Position numbers and translations under genes: made by a program
Part shown: one piece after another, positions 16,611 to 25,820 of the stretch
Position numbering within the stretch: position 1 is the first letter of the stretch
How the letters are laid out: every line of letters begins with the position of its first letter
The notes under the pieces: model-generated
What the model was told of the DNA's origin: nothing
The model's database searches: none
What the model saw: only the letters and a program-made list of their open reading frames with translations
DNA from: Longicatena caecimuris
GTDB lineage: Bacteria > Bacillota_I > Bacilli_A > Erysipelotrichales > Erysipelotrichaceae
Direction of reading: 5' to 3'
Length of the DNA stretch: 64,000 bases
NCBI RefSeq assembly: GCF_004341945.1
Contig: NZ_SMBP01000004.1
Location: forward strand, 101,581 to 165,580

Positions 16611-17306
16611 ATGAAAAAATATCTAGCAGAATTTATCGGCACTTGTGTGCTTGTGGTATTTGGCTGTGGCAGTGCTGTGGCCGCGAATACACTTGTACAA
16701 GCTACTGGTGTCAATGTGCCTTTGGCACTCTCCACATTACTTATCGCATTTGCTTTTGGTTTATCTATCGTCGCTATGGCATACTCTATTGGGAATATAT
16801 CCGGATGCCATATTAATCCCGCAGTGTCTTTCGCTATGTGGATCAGTAAGAAACTTGATACAAAGGATTTTGTAAGTTATGTTATTGCACAATGTTTAGG
16901 TGCAATAGTTGGAGCTGCTTTATTGGTCTTCATGTTTGGATCAAATGCTTCTTTGGGGACAAATGGTTATGGGGCGCTAAGTGCTTTGCATACTGAAATG
17001 GGACAAGCTTTTGTTGTGGAAGTTGTCTTAACCTTTACCTTTGTACTGGCTATTTTAGGTGTTACCAGCAAGATTGAAAACAGTGCAGTAAGTGGTTTGG
17101 TCATTGGCTTAACATTGACATTAATTCATATCTTGGGGATTCCTTTCACTGGCACAAGTGTCAATCCGGCTAGAAGCTTAGGACCGGCATTGTTCGCTGG
17201 AGGAGATGCATTATCACAAGTTTGGCTATTTATCTTAGCTCCACTTGTAGGTGCAGCTATTGCTGCTCTTGTTTGGAAATTTATTGCCAGTCCGGACACA
17301 GAATAA
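16611..17306 (+). CDS. aqpZ: Aquaporin (MIP family channel)
   Basis: This is a 231-residue six-helix channel with both signature loops: HINPAVS near residue 67-73 and SVNPARS near residue 183-189. The Arg after the second NPA and the N-terminal KYLAEFIGTCVLVVFGCGSA are AqpZ-like and suggest a water-selective pore rather than a glycerol facilitator. AGGAGG precedes the ATG. It has its own strong promoter and may be cotranscribed with the next two genes. Family assignment is secure; water selectivity is inferred. Confidence 0.93.
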   Translation: MKKYLAEFIGTCVLVVFGCGSAVAANTLVQATGVNVPLALSTLLIAFAFGLSIVAMAYSIGNISGCHINPAVSFAMWISKKLDTKDFVSYVIAQCLGAIVGAALLVFMFGSNASLGTNGYGALSALHTEMGQAFVVEVVLTFTFVLAILGVTSKIENSAVSGLVIGLTLTLIHILGIPFTGTSVNPARSLGPALFAGGDALSQVWLFILAPLVGAAIAALVWKFIASPDTE

Positions 17307-17353
17307 GCATATATCCGATTGCTTTTTTGAAATAAAAAAGAGGAGAAATTCAT

Positions 17354-18208
17354 ATGAAGTCGGGGATCACATGGTTTTATCGAATTGCTTTGCTTTGCTG
17401 TATCACGTTATTTGGCGGTTACACCTTTTGTTCCAGAATGATTCAGCACTCCATGGTTCATGTCGTATTAAATCAGATCCACATTGAGAAAAAATTAGCA
17501 GAAAGGTTAAACTCGATCAACTTTCCAAAAGCAGAAGAAGAATCGGAAAAGTTAACCAAAATTTTAGAAGATATTGTAAATGATGAAGAAGTGTTAGCTG
17601 TCTTGAATGTATATACAGAAGCGTTTGTTGCCGACATTGTCAAAGATACGCAAAGTGAAACAACGATGAAGATCAATGAAACACTGAAACAGCAGGCGAA
17701 TCAACATGCGAGTGAACTAAGCTTATTTACCGAAGGGCTTTTAAGTGAAAAAGAAGTATCCGCCATTATGACAACGGTAATTGATGCCATGGACGTACAG
17801 GCCTTATATGATGTTTCACTTCATATCATGAAAGAAGAGCTTAGTGATGTACAGCTGACAGCATTTAAAATCTTATATTTTTTAAAGGGAGATATCTGTC
17901 ATTATATCAGCCAATTGGGTATGCTATTATGTTCGTTATTGCTAGTCATGCAAAAGAAAGGTTTGCGAGGATTAACCATGGTATGGTTAAGCGGCTGTTT
18001 GCTGATGTTTGTTGTATCACAAACAATACCACAACTGTTAGCACATGTCTTTGCGAATACAAAAGTGGCGGCTGCTTTGCAGGACAACATTGCTCAATTA
18101 GAACGTTATACATTAATACTGGGTGCCATCACCTTATTGTTGGCATGTCTAATGATGATAACGGCGTTTTTTAGGAAGAAAATCCTACATAAGAAGGACA
18201 TAGCATAA
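17354..18208 (+). CDS. Membrane protein of unknown function
   Basis: This 284-residue protein has one N-terminal membrane helix (about 8-25), a soluble, highly charged helical region of about 150 residues (rich in E and K) and three C-terminal membrane helices (about 185-200, 207-225, 255-275). I recognise no family. An AGAGGAG site precedes the start, 47 bp after aqpZ. The long outer or inner helical domain between membrane anchors resembles proteins that span or sense the envelope, but that is only a shape argument. Confidence 0.6.
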   Translation: MKSGITWFYRIALLCCITLFGGYTFCSRMIQHSMVHVVLNQIHIEKKLAERLNSINFPKAEEESEKLTKILEDIVNDEEVLAVLNVYTEAFVADIVKDTQSETTMKINETLKQQANQHASELSLFTEGLLSEKEVSAIMTTVIDAMDVQALYDVSLHIMKEELSDVQLTAFKILYFLKGDICHYISQLGMLLCSLLLVMQKKGLRGLTMVWLSGCLLMFVVSQTIPQLLAHVFANTKVAAALQDNIAQLERYTLILGAITLLLACLMMITAFFRKKILHKKDIA

Positions 18209-18228
18209 ATAAGAAAGAGAGTTATTTT

Positions 18229-18699
18229 ATGAAAGGGAAACACATAGTGGCATCTGCTTTAGCTGTTACCATATGCCTTATGGGATGCAGCAATAACAAA
18301 CAGGCAGACATCGATGCCGAAGTTACAAAATTAGAAGAAGAAGCGAAAAAAACGCTTCAAGATGTGCAAGAATATAGTAAAGAAGATATAAAGAAAGCAA
18401 CAACGTACATACATGAAAATATGAATAAAGTAAAAGATGATGAGGTTGTGAAGAATCTGATTAAGGCAGGAACATATTTAGAGGCAGCTGCCAAAGCCGG
18501 TGCTACTGAATCAAGTCAAAAGTTAGCTAAACTAGGGAAAGATATACATACATATGCAAGTGATGTATATAAAGCGGCAGATGATAAAAAGGATGCAATC
18601 ATTAAGGAAAGTAGTAATATGATTTCTTCATGGAAGGATACGTTGAATAAAGAGAAAAATAAGCTTATCGATGAATTTCAAAAGTTTATAAATCATTGA
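18229..18699 (+). CDS. Small lipoprotein of unknown function
   Basis: The 156-residue product has a signal peptide ending in the lipobox LMGC (Cys near residue 20), then SNNKQ. The mature part is a long charged helix-rich segment (VTKLEEEAKKTLQDVQEY and similar) likely to form coiled coil or amphipathic helices. It lies 20 bp downstream of the membrane protein and is probably cotranscribed with it. A surface-attached role is inferred from the lipobox. Confidence 0.7.
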   Translation: MKGKHIVASALAVTICLMGCSNNKQADIDAEVTKLEEEAKKTLQDVQEYSKEDIKKATTYIHENMNKVKDDEVVKNLIKAGTYLEAAAKAGATESSQKLAKLGKDIHTYASDVYKAADDKKDAIIKESSNMISSWKDTLNKEKNKLIDEFQKFINH

Positions 18700-18703
18700 T
18701 GTT

Positions 18704-18780
18704 AGATAAGGTGTTAGCATACGATGCATGTTGTTATCTGGTAAAGATAAAAACGTGAATGGTATACAACACCTTTTTCT
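18704..18780 (+). terminator. Terminator region before ppaC
   Basis: AAGGTGTT (18708-18715) can pair with AACACCTT (18768-18775), followed by TTTCTTT. An alternative hairpin AGATAA/TTATCT (18704-18738 region) would use part of the same left arm. This looks like an end-of-operon terminator; mutually exclusive folding is possible but unproven. Confidence 0.5.
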
Positions 18781-18807
18781 TTACCGTAAAATTCAGAGGG
18801 CTATAAA

Positions 18808-18835
18808 TTGCAATTTATTAGATGTCGGGTATAAT
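18808..18835 (+). promoter_or_regulatory. Promoter of ppaC
   Basis: TTGCAA (18808-18813) and TATAAT (18830-18835) are 16 bp apart, 31 nt upstream of the ppaC start. Confidence 0.6.
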
Positions 18836-18866
18836 AGTAAACGTAATAACAATAAAGGAGTTATGT

Positions 18867-20507
18867 ATGAAAAAGGACATCGTTTATATTACAGGACACA
18901 GACATCCTGATTCTGATTCTATTATATCGGCTATTGCTTATGCCTTATTTAAACAGCGCAAAGGAATTCGTGCGATTCCATGCCGCTTAGGAGAACTGAA
19001 TGCAGAAACAAAGTATTTATTAGACCGCTTTGGTTTTGAAGAACCAATGCTGTTTGAAGACGCAAGAGCTACTCTTGATGAAATTGAAATGGATGAGCCA
19101 CTTACGATTTCACCTACAACGACGATTTATGAAACACTGCAGATGATGAATGAACAAAACAAGCAGTCTTATGGTGTAGTGAATCAAAAAGGTCAGTTAT
19201 TGGGCATGGTAACAAAGAGTGATCTGGCAACGGTCGGTTTGGGAGATACAGCTGTCGGTATTGCTTTATTAAGAGAAACGCCAATTGAAAATATTTGTCG
19301 TACGATCAATGGCAGAATGATATATGATGATCCTAAACTTCATTTTAATGGAAAAGTCAGCATCATAGCCATGACGGAAACACGTCTGGCTAATTATGAT
19401 GTTCAAGATCGACTGGTTGTGCTAGGAAATGATGCAAAAGCTCAAAAGACGGCCATTACCAAAGGGGCAGGTATCTTAATCGTTGTTTGGAGTGATTCTA
19501 TTGATGATGAAGTTTTGGAATTGGCGAAACTACATCATTGTCCTATTATCATCAGTGGTCATGGTACAATGAATACTTCTCGTTATTTATATTTCTCACC
19601 ATCTGTTAAACTGTTAATGAAGCGTGATGTTGTCAGCTTTAATATGGATGAATTTGTAGAAGATGTCGGTAAAAAAATGTTAAAAACACGATATCGCAGT
19701 TACCCGGTTGTCGATAATGATAATCATTTAAAGGGCTATATATCACGTTTCCATATCTTGGACCATCACAATAAAAAAGTGATTCTGGTGGATCATAATG
19801 AGTATTCGCAATCTGTCAAAGGAATAGAGGCGGCCGATCTATTGGAAGTTGTCGATCATCATCGCGTGTGTGATATCATCACATCTCGCCCCATTTCCTT
19901 CCGTAATGAAATCATCGGAAGTACGGCATCCATCATCACTTCAATTTATATGGAAAATCAGATGGATATTGCGAAAGACTTAGCAGGACTCTTGTTAGGG
20001 GCAATCTTATCAGACACATTGAAATTCCGCTCTCCCACAACCACTGCCAAAGATATCGGTATTGCCAAGACATTGGCAGATAAAGCAGGATTGGATATCG
20101 ATGTATTTGCGAAGGAAATGTTTAAGGTAAGCTCCAACATCAGTCAAAAGAGTGTACATGATCTGATCAATCAAGATATCAAACGTTTTGAAATAGATGA
20201 TAATGTGGTAATGATTGGACAGGTGATTGTTTCCAGTGTTGGTGAAGTGAAAGAAATAGAGGGTGAATTACAAAAAGAATTGGATGAATTCACCAGAAAT
20301 AAAGGTTTAGATTTATGTGTGATTGTCTTTACCAGCATACTTGAAAATGGTTCTATCTTTTATTCATCCGGTGATAAGGCACAGGCCATCTTTGATGCCT
20401 TTCCAAATGAGAAAGAAGAGGAACACAGTTTCCATGAAGATGTATTATCACGTAAAAACCAGATCGTACCAACCCTATCCAGAGCAATGTTAAATGCCTT
20501 AGGATAA
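18867..20507 (+). CDS. ppaC: Manganese-dependent inorganic pyrophosphatase with CBS and DRTGG domains
   Basis: This is a family II (DHH) pyrophosphatase, hydrolysing PPi to phosphate. The start at 18867 follows AAAGGAG and yields 546 residues. The DHH domain begins TGHRHPDSDSIISAIAYAL, and the DHH motif is in VVDHHRV. Between the two parts of the DHH domain lie two CBS domains flanking a DRTGG-like region (about residues 65-300, starting PLTISPTTTIYETL). This is the layout of the adenine-nucleotide-regulated CBS-PPases known in clostridia. The C-terminal DHHA2 region is present. Regulation by AMP/ADP/Ap4A through CBS is known for the family and inferred here. Confidence 0.93.
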   Translation: MKKDIVYITGHRHPDSDSIISAIAYALFKQRKGIRAIPCRLGELNAETKYLLDRFGFEEPMLFEDARATLDEIEMDEPLTISPTTTIYETLQMMNEQNKQSYGVVNQKGQLLGMVTKSDLATVGLGDTAVGIALLRETPIENICRTINGRMIYDDPKLHFNGKVSIIAMTETRLANYDVQDRLVVLGNDAKAQKTAITKGAGILIVVWSDSIDDEVLELAKLHHCPIIISGHGTMNTSRYLYFSPSVKLLMKRDVVSFNMDEFVEDVGKKMLKTRYRSYPVVDNDNHLKGYISRFHILDHHNKKVILVDHNEYSQSVKGIEAADLLEVVDHHRVCDIITSRPISFRNEIIGSTASIITSIYMENQMDIAKDLAGLLLGAILSDTLKFRSPTTTAKDIGIAKTLADKAGLDIDVFAKEMFKVSSNISQKSVHDLINQDIKRFEIDDNVVMIGQVIVSSVGEVKEIEGELQKELDEFTRNKGLDLCVIVFTSILENGSIFYSSGDKAQAIFDAFPNEKEEEHSFHEDVLSRKNQIVPTLSRAMLNALG

Positions 20508-20510
20508 AAT

Positions 20511-20587
20511 AAAAAACGGTTAAAGAAACACAATGCGGCGTTATCCATTATGATATCGTATGCATGTGTTACATAAACCGTTTTTTT
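20511..20587 (+). terminator. Terminator of ppaC
   Basis: AAAAAACGGTT (20511-20521) and AACCGTTTTTTT frame a long loop, with a T-tract at the end. Confidence 0.75.
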
Positions 20588-20608
20588 ATATCGGTAAATG
20601 TATAGAAA

Positions 20609-20649
20609 AAAACTGAAGCACCACATGTTTTTGCGGTGGACTTCAGTTT
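20609..20649 (-). terminator. Terminator downstream of the DUF885 gene
   Basis: On the minus strand AAACTGAAGT-CCACC pairs with GTGG-TGCTTCAGTTT with small bulges, and a run of seven T residues follows. It lies 190 bp beyond the DUF885 stop codon; the sequence in between shows no gene. Confidence 0.7.
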
Positions 20650-20834
20650 ACCATGTTTTTTTAGATACTCTTTATATATATCTTTCAAAAAGCTGAACTT
20701 CTTTATCCACAAAAGCGATAATCATGTGGAAAAGCGTATACTGTTTTCTTAAAGAGTGTGCTTGCGCAATGCACAAGTAACCTTGCTTCTAAAGAAGTGT
20801 TATTTAAAAGCTTGTAACCAATAGAACTTTATTC

Positions 20835-22613
20835 TTATTTACCTTTTTCAATATAGGCATTAATGTTTTCTTCAACAACATTGAAAGGGGCAACACCACT
20901 CTTTAACAATGCCGTATGGAAAGCTTTATCGTCAAATGCATCGCCAAGTTTCTTGACCGCCTTTTCTTTTAAAGAAGCGATTTCTTCATAACCAACATAA
21001 TATGGTTCAAAGGCACAAGGATTTGCTTGTAATTGACTATATTGTACCATAGCGTCATGATCACTTAATTGAAAGCCGATAGCATTGAAATGATCTTTGA
21101 AATCCTTTAACGACCAGCCTTCATAATGGATGCCGATATCTGCCAGTATGATCATATTGTAACTGGCAAGCTCATTTTCTTTTAAAGCAAGTAAGAGATT
21201 CTGATCTATATCCTTTAAATAATTATAAGCATAATACTGAGCATAAACAGCATAACCTTCAACATAAGCACTGGAATCTATGCAGGCATTCCGGAAAAGG
21301 TTTTGCTGATTCTCATACATGAAACTATATTGGAACATATGTCCAGGAAATCCTTCATGAGCAACCGTGGAATATGTCTGAATCTTATTAATGGCCCCTG
21401 TCTTTGGATTTACGCGCAATTGTTTTGTACCATCACCATCAAGTGGAGGAATGTTAAAATAAGCTGCCACACCGCTGCTAGAGGCAATTTCGTCATTTAT
21501 TGCCTTAATATTATATTTTAATTCTTTAACGCTCGGGAAATCATTTGGTATTTGCGTTTTAATATAAGATAATATCTCATCATAACTCTTAAATGAAGTG
21601 ACAGGCAGTTTGTTCTCTGTAATTTTTTTAACGATATCTAAATTGTTTATTACGATGCCTTGCAAATTTTGTAAATGCGTGTTAAAGCTGGTGTTCATCA
21701 TTTTCTTGATATCATCCACACTCTTATTGCTGCCAATGCTTTTCTGTAATAATAAAGCATAATATGCTTTTCCATTTTCAAATTTAGCAAGTCCTATGTC
21801 ATTGTTTTTGCCACTTTTTTTCAAGTCTTTCATCAAATCACTAATATCTTGATAGGCTGGCAGAAAGGAAGTAGTAAAAGCCTGTTTCAATTGTTTCTTG
21901 TAGGATTCGGCTTTTGTTTTACTCAGCTTGAGAGTATCGATGTTTTGATACATGGATGTTAATATGGCACTGTTTTCACCTTTTTTTAAAATGCCATCAC
22001 AATATTTCTTTACATCATCCAAATTTGTCATAAGCAGTCCTTTATCTGCCTGTTCCTTTGTATATTGGATAACGCAATCAACATAAGGCTTTACATCTTT
22101 TACTAATAAGATTAAATCCTTAACATCCTGTTCATTACGTAAATCCCAGTCAGAGAATAAGGTTGGCATCTGATAATGTATCCCCGAGATGCTGGCAAAC
22201 ATCTGTTGATAATAGTCAAACTTTTTATCCATCAGCTGTAGTTCAATATTTCCTTGATATTCGAAACAATCGTATGTCTGTTTCTGCTCATCGCTTAAGA
22301 TATCACGCTTAAATTCCTTAAATTCATCCCAGACCTTCTTCGCTTTTTCAGCAGCTTTATGCTGGTTTTCGATCGTTGGACGTTCTCCTAAATTTACTTT
22401 TACATTCGTTGGGTCGACACCGTGTTTTTGTGGTTGTTTCAGATATACATGCATGGTCGTATAGTCGCTTTCCATCTGCTGTATGAACTGTTTTTCAATA
22501 AAATGGTCGAATTTCTTTTGTTCTTCCTGGGGATCTTTTGAAGAACAGGCACCTAACGATAGTGCCATGATGCCGGATAAGGCTAATAACGAAAGACGTT
22601 TTATGATCTTCAT
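20835..22613 (-). CDS. DUF885-family lipoprotein, probable metallo-hydrolase
   Basis: The 592-residue protein has a lipobox (LSLGAC, Cys near residue 23), so it is predicted to be lipid-anchored on the outer face of the membrane. It carries the DUF885 signature AHEGFPGHMFQ near residue 417-426, a variant of the HExxH zinc-protease motif in which the two His are separated by EGFPG. The C-terminal WSLKDFKDHF and QLQANPCAFEPYYVGY segments are also typical. Members are believed to be peptidases, but substrates are not established. It is transcribed divergently from the GntR-ABC operon. Confidence 0.9.
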   Translation of the reverse strand: MKIIKRLSLLALSGIMALSLGACSSKDPQEEQKKFDHFIEKQFIQQMESDYTTMHVYLKQPQKHGVDPTNVKVNLGERPTIENQHKAAEKAKKVWDEFKEFKRDILSDEQKQTYDCFEYQGNIELQLMDKKFDYYQQMFASISGIHYQMPTLFSDWDLRNEQDVKDLILLVKDVKPYVDCVIQYTKEQADKGLLMTNLDDVKKYCDGILKKGENSAILTSMYQNIDTLKLSKTKAESYKKQLKQAFTTSFLPAYQDISDLMKDLKKSGKNNDIGLAKFENGKAYYALLLQKSIGSNKSVDDIKKMMNTSFNTHLQNLQGIVINNLDIVKKITENKLPVTSFKSYDEILSYIKTQIPNDFPSVKELKYNIKAINDEIASSSGVAAYFNIPPLDGDGTKQLRVNPKTGAINKIQTYSTVAHEGFPGHMFQYSFMYENQQNLFRNACIDSSAYVEGYAVYAQYYAYNYLKDIDQNLLLALKENELASYNMIILADIGIHYEGWSLKDFKDHFNAIGFQLSDHDAMVQYSQLQANPCAFEPYYVGYEEIASLKEKAVKKLGDAFDDKAFHTALLKSGVAPFNVVEENINAYIEKGK

Positions 22614-22640
22614 GTAACATTTCCTCCTTGTGTTAGTATT

Positions 22641-22669
22641 AGTATACCCTTTTTTTATCGAATGGACAA
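22641..22669 (-). promoter_or_regulatory. Promoter of the DUF885 gene
   Basis: On the minus strand TTGTCC and TATACT are 17 bp apart. The spacer contains the sequence CATTCGATAAAAAAA, the complement of a 15-bp sequence that recurs in front of the ABC permease gene. Confidence 0.5.
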
Positions 22670-22687
22670 CTTATGAAGAAAGATGTA

Positions 22688-22719
22688 TTGACGCATTGGT
22701 GTATTACGGGTATAATACA
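22688..22719 (+). promoter_or_regulatory. gntR promoter overlapping an inverted-repeat operator
   Basis: TTGACG (22688-22693) and TATAAT (22711-22716) are spaced by 17 bp. The inverted repeat TGTATTA-N6-TAATACA (22700-22719) covers the -10 element. The same repeat recurs at 23131-23150, directly before the ABC permease gene, which points to autoregulation by the GntR protein. Confidence 0.8.
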
Positions 22720-22735
22720 GTTAGGAGGTGGTATC

Positions 22736-23113
22736 GTGATAAAACTGCAGGATATAGAATTTCATCAAAAAGCTGCTGTATATCCGCAATTAGCTGACTA
22801 TATCAAAAAAGGCATTTTACTGGGAGAAATTGTGGATGGTGAAGATATGCCGAGTCGCCGAGAGTTGGCTTTGCGCTTATCCATTAATCCTAATACTGTT
22901 CAAAAGGCCTATAAATTACTGGAAGATGAAGGATTTATTCGTACAATATCCAATATTCGCAGTATTGCTGTCGTAACCCAAGACACCAAAGAACGTATTC
23001 GCTGCCAGCTCATAGAACAACAAGTAAAAACCTTTATCACGGATTGTAAAAGCTGTGGCATGAATTTTCAGCAGACGATTGCTATCATGACCACATTATG
23101 GGATAAAATATAA
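22736..23113 (+). CDS. GntR-family (YtrA subfamily) transcriptional regulator
   Basis: This is a short 125-residue GntR protein whose start is the GTG at 22736, 7 nt after AGGAGG; an upstream ATG would lie inside the promoter. The winged helix is clear (QLADYIKKGILLGEI, then MPSRRELALRLSINPNTVQKAYKLLEDEGFI). It is followed by a short C-terminal helical tail of the YtrA type, with no large effector domain. YtrA proteins repress adjacent ABC transporter operons and respond to cell-envelope stress in Bacillus. Here an ABC operon follows at once. Confidence 0.92.
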   Translation: MIKLQDIEFHQKAAVYPQLADYIKKGILLGEIVDGEDMPSRRELALRLSINPNTVQKAYKLLEDEGFIRTISNIRSIAVVTQDTKERIRCQLIEQQVKTFITDCKSCGMNFQQTIAIMTTLWDKI

Positions 23114-23130
23114 TTTTTTTATCGAATGAG

Positions 23131-23150
23131 TGTATTATGAATATAATACA
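23131..23150 (+). promoter_or_regulatory. Second copy of the GntR inverted repeat, before the ABC genes
   Basis: TGTATTA-N6-TAATACA with a TATAAT-like hexamer inside (23142-23147). The 15-bp sequence TTTTTTTATCGAATG (23114-23128) lies 2 bp upstream and also occurs at 22650-22664. A promoter for the ABC genes under GntR control is likely. Confidence 0.75.
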
Positions 23151-23164
23151 GTAAGGAGAAGCTT

Positions 23165-23890
23165 ATGAAAAACATGTTGAAATTAATGAATATGACTTGC
23201 CGCTCAGCAATCTCACAAATTATCCTTTTATTTCTTTGTGTGCTATTGGCAGAAGGAACATGGCTGTTTCTGCAATTAAAAAATATAGAACTCTTATACT
23301 ATCATGATATGGGAATAAACATCATGATAATCCTCATAGGGTTTATCCTATTATTATGGATACAGGTAAAGCGATTCACCCATTTTGCCAAAAGTGGCGG
23401 ACTTACCCGCATACAGGTATTGCCGGTATCGAAACGTTCTTTTATCTTTGGCGAAGTACTCTTCAATTATGCGAGTGTCTTATTGCTGGCAAGTGTCCCT
23501 TTTCTTGTATGGTTTATGATGATTGCCCTTCAACCGTTTCACTTTCCTTTTATGAATAATCTATATGCGTATGCAACTTTGCTCATCTCCATTACTGATT
23601 GGATGCCAATCAATGCTATTGAATGTGGTTGTCTGTTGCTTATTTTATTAGGTATTGCCTATATCATGGTCGCTTTCTCTTTTACGGCAATTGATTTAGA
23701 CCGCCGTATAAGCCTAATTATGGTGCTGCTCATAACCTTTGTCATCATCCTTTTTCTGAATATGATTTTGTTTTCTTCTTCTCTGATGTTACCTTACCGC
23801 TATGAAATTTTTGCCGGAGAAGCTTTGCTGCTTATTCTATTATTGCATCGAAAGTTGGAACATGCATTCGTCAGGAGGAAATCCATATGA
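23165..23890 (+). CDS. ABC-type transporter membrane protein
   Basis: This is a 241-residue hydrophobic protein with about six membrane helices and a basic amphipathic segment (RFTHFAKSGGLTRIQVLPVSKRSFIFGEVL) like that in ABC-2-type permeases of bacteriocin/antibiotic-resistance or lipid exporters. It is the first gene after the second GntR operator and overlaps the next gene by 4 nt. With the later ATPase it forms a predicted export or stress-response ABC system; the substrate is unknown. Confidence 0.75.
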   Translation: MKNMLKLMNMTCRSAISQIILLFLCVLLAEGTWLFLQLKNIELLYYHDMGINIMIILIGFILLLWIQVKRFTHFAKSGGLTRIQVLPVSKRSFIFGEVLFNYASVLLLASVPFLVWFMMIALQPFHFPFMNNLYAYATLLISITDWMPINAIECGCLLLILLGIAYIMVAFSFTAIDLDRRISLIMVLLITFVIILFLNMILFSSSLMLPYRYEIFAGEALLLILLLHRKLEHAFVRRKSI

Positions 23891-25092
23891 AAAAAATTAT
23901 ACTATATCTTACAACATCAACAGTATTGCTGTTGACATGCCTTGGTTATCATGTCAATCAATTATTTCCTAAAGATATTCCATTTGATAATAGTGATAAA
24001 GCAAGATCCGCCTTAGCGGGGATGACGATCGAAACAACATTCGGCATGCAAGATTCGGGCAGAACCCTATATCTCGATCTTAAAGATGGAGAGATCACCC
24101 AAAGATATACTCGTCAAAGTACACAAGAAAAGCAAAAAGATTATGAAATTTCTATGGAACGTATTTTTGAAATGGATGAACAGACAAAAAAGGCCATAGG
24201 AAAACCAAAGAATCTAAGTGAAGAGGGACATGAGATAAAAAGAGTTATACCACAGGCTGATGCGGCTTATGTGTTCTATAGTTCAAATAATATAAAAATA
24301 CCTACACAGCATGTAAAATCCAATGAGCACTATCAATTACAGGAAACACTTTATGATATAAAGGAACAAACGGATGATACTTCTTATATCACGTTAGAAC
24401 AATTGGATACGGATGTAAATGAAAGAGGAGTACAAAAGTATACAGATGTTCTTCCTACGGAAAGTCTGATTCGTGGTAAAGATGAGAATGTTTACTACTT
24501 CATGCCCCAGACAAATACACAATTTCACGGCGCTAATCATATTTATAAAATCAGTTGTGAATCGCAAGATAAAGCTTTGATACAGGAGAATAAAGTTAAG
24601 ATAAAAGAAATTACACCAATGGTTACACTGCCGGCTAAGCGTTCTTATTTTATCATGGAAAAGGTTGCTGATCGTTTGTTGGTGATTGCCTATGATACGA
24701 AGGGAAATACTTATGCTATGCTCTATGATGAAAAAGGGAATTTACAGAAAGAGTTAAAAACCCAACAAAAAATATTATTCGATGAGTTTACATGGCAAAA
24801 CGACGGCTATATCCATTATTTTGCGGATGGAAAACTATATCGTCTAGATACCAACACGATGAAACTCTCATGTGTATGCCCTTATGATACGATTAAATTA
24901 GATAATGTTAGTGTTGATGATGTGTATTATCGTGATGGGAAAACTTATGTGTTGACGCAAGATGCATCTTGTATCTATATCCAAGTCATAGAACATGAAC
25001 AAAACGTGTATCAAGGAAAATGGCAGTTAGGTGACTATCGTGAAGATGAAGATGCGTATTATATGTTTTATCAAGCGCGTATCCGGAGGTGA
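23887..25092 (+). CDS. Membrane-anchored extracytoplasmic protein of the ABC operon
   Basis: This 401-residue protein has an N-terminal signal anchor (LTTSTVLLLTCLGY) and no lipobox in the expected place. The rest is soluble and rich in beta-type repeats of the form DGKxY / DTKGNTYAMLYDEKG, resembling a beta-propeller. I recognise no family. It lies between two permease genes with 4-nt overlaps, so it is likely a partner of the transporter on the outer face of the membrane. Confidence 0.65.
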   Translation: MKKIILYLTTSTVLLLTCLGYHVNQLFPKDIPFDNSDKARSALAGMTIETTFGMQDSGRTLYLDLKDGEITQRYTRQSTQEKQKDYEISMERIFEMDEQTKKAIGKPKNLSEEGHEIKRVIPQADAAYVFYSSNNIKIPTQHVKSNEHYQLQETLYDIKEQTDDTSYITLEQLDTDVNERGVQKYTDVLPTESLIRGKDENVYYFMPQTNTQFHGANHIYKISCESQDKALIQENKVKIKEITPMVTLPAKRSYFIMEKVADRLLVIAYDTKGNTYAMLYDEKGNLQKELKTQQKILFDEFTWQNDGYIHYFADGKLYRLDTNTMKLSCVCPYDTIKLDNVSVDDVYYRDGKTYVLTQDASCIYIQVIEHEQNVYQGKWQLGDYREDEDAYYMFYQARIRR

Positions 25093-25097
25093 TGATC

Positions 25098-25820
25098 ATG
25101 AAGGTGGTTCTGCATCAGATAAGGCATCATCTTAGCATATTATGGTGGAAAATCTTACTATTGTATGGCTTAGCATTTACCTTTCTGAATTTCTCTGATA
25201 ACTTTCATTGTGTATATCAAGAGATCCATGATTATCCGAAAGAAACAGATATGTCATTTCTTATGCTTTTGTTTTTTGTAGTTCCTGTTTTGCTTATCGC
25301 TTTTCTACAATTGTACACATGGTATCAAAAAGGGAAGGTGCGTTGGCAATTGGTGATGCAGCAGCATTTCTTACAGGTCATCGCCGACATTATCGTGATA
25401 GCGGGTATTCTCATGATAGGCTATCTCCTGTTTTACGGCATCTATTATAAACATTCTATCGCTTATCTGGCAACGAATATCAAAGTGAACGATGTCTCAC
25501 CGGTGTTTTGGCAAATGGTAAAACAACAAACGATTATGGCAAAGCTTTTGCCTGTGAATGTGTTAAGTTTTATCAGCATGATTTTATTAATTGTGCAGTT
25601 ATCCAGCTTGCTTGTCGCAGCGGTCATGACGTTATGGAAAGAACAGGTGAAACCTATCACCAAGATGTATTTAATTTTCTCGTTATGTGTTTGTTTCTTA
25701 CGTATTACGTATACGACTGAATATTTTCAAATACTATTCTATACATTGTGCATCTTCGCGAATATTGGTGTAGCTACACAGTGTTGGAAAAGGAAGAAAC
25801 AGGAGGTAAGGACATGCTAG
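25098..25820 (+). CDS. Second ABC-type transporter membrane protein
   Basis: About 240 residues with six predicted membrane helices. The start is placed at the ATG at 25098, 8 nt downstream of GGAGG; ATG and GTG codons closer in overlap the site. It ends 7 nt inside the ATPase gene, which shows tight coupling. It is probably the heterodimeric partner of the earlier permease or a YtrC/D-like subunit. Confidence 0.7.
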   Translation: MKVVLHQIRHHLSILWWKILLLYGLAFTFLNFSDNFHCVYQEIHDYPKETDMSFLMLLFFVVPVLLIAFLQLYTWYQKGKVRWQLVMQQHFLQVIADIIVIAGILMIGYLLFYGIYYKHSIAYLATNIKVNDVSPVFWQMVKQQTIMAKLLPVNVLSFISMILLIVQLSSLLVAAVMTLWKEQVKPITKMYLIFSLCVCFLRITYTTEYFQILFYTLCIFANIGVATQCWKRKKQEVRTC

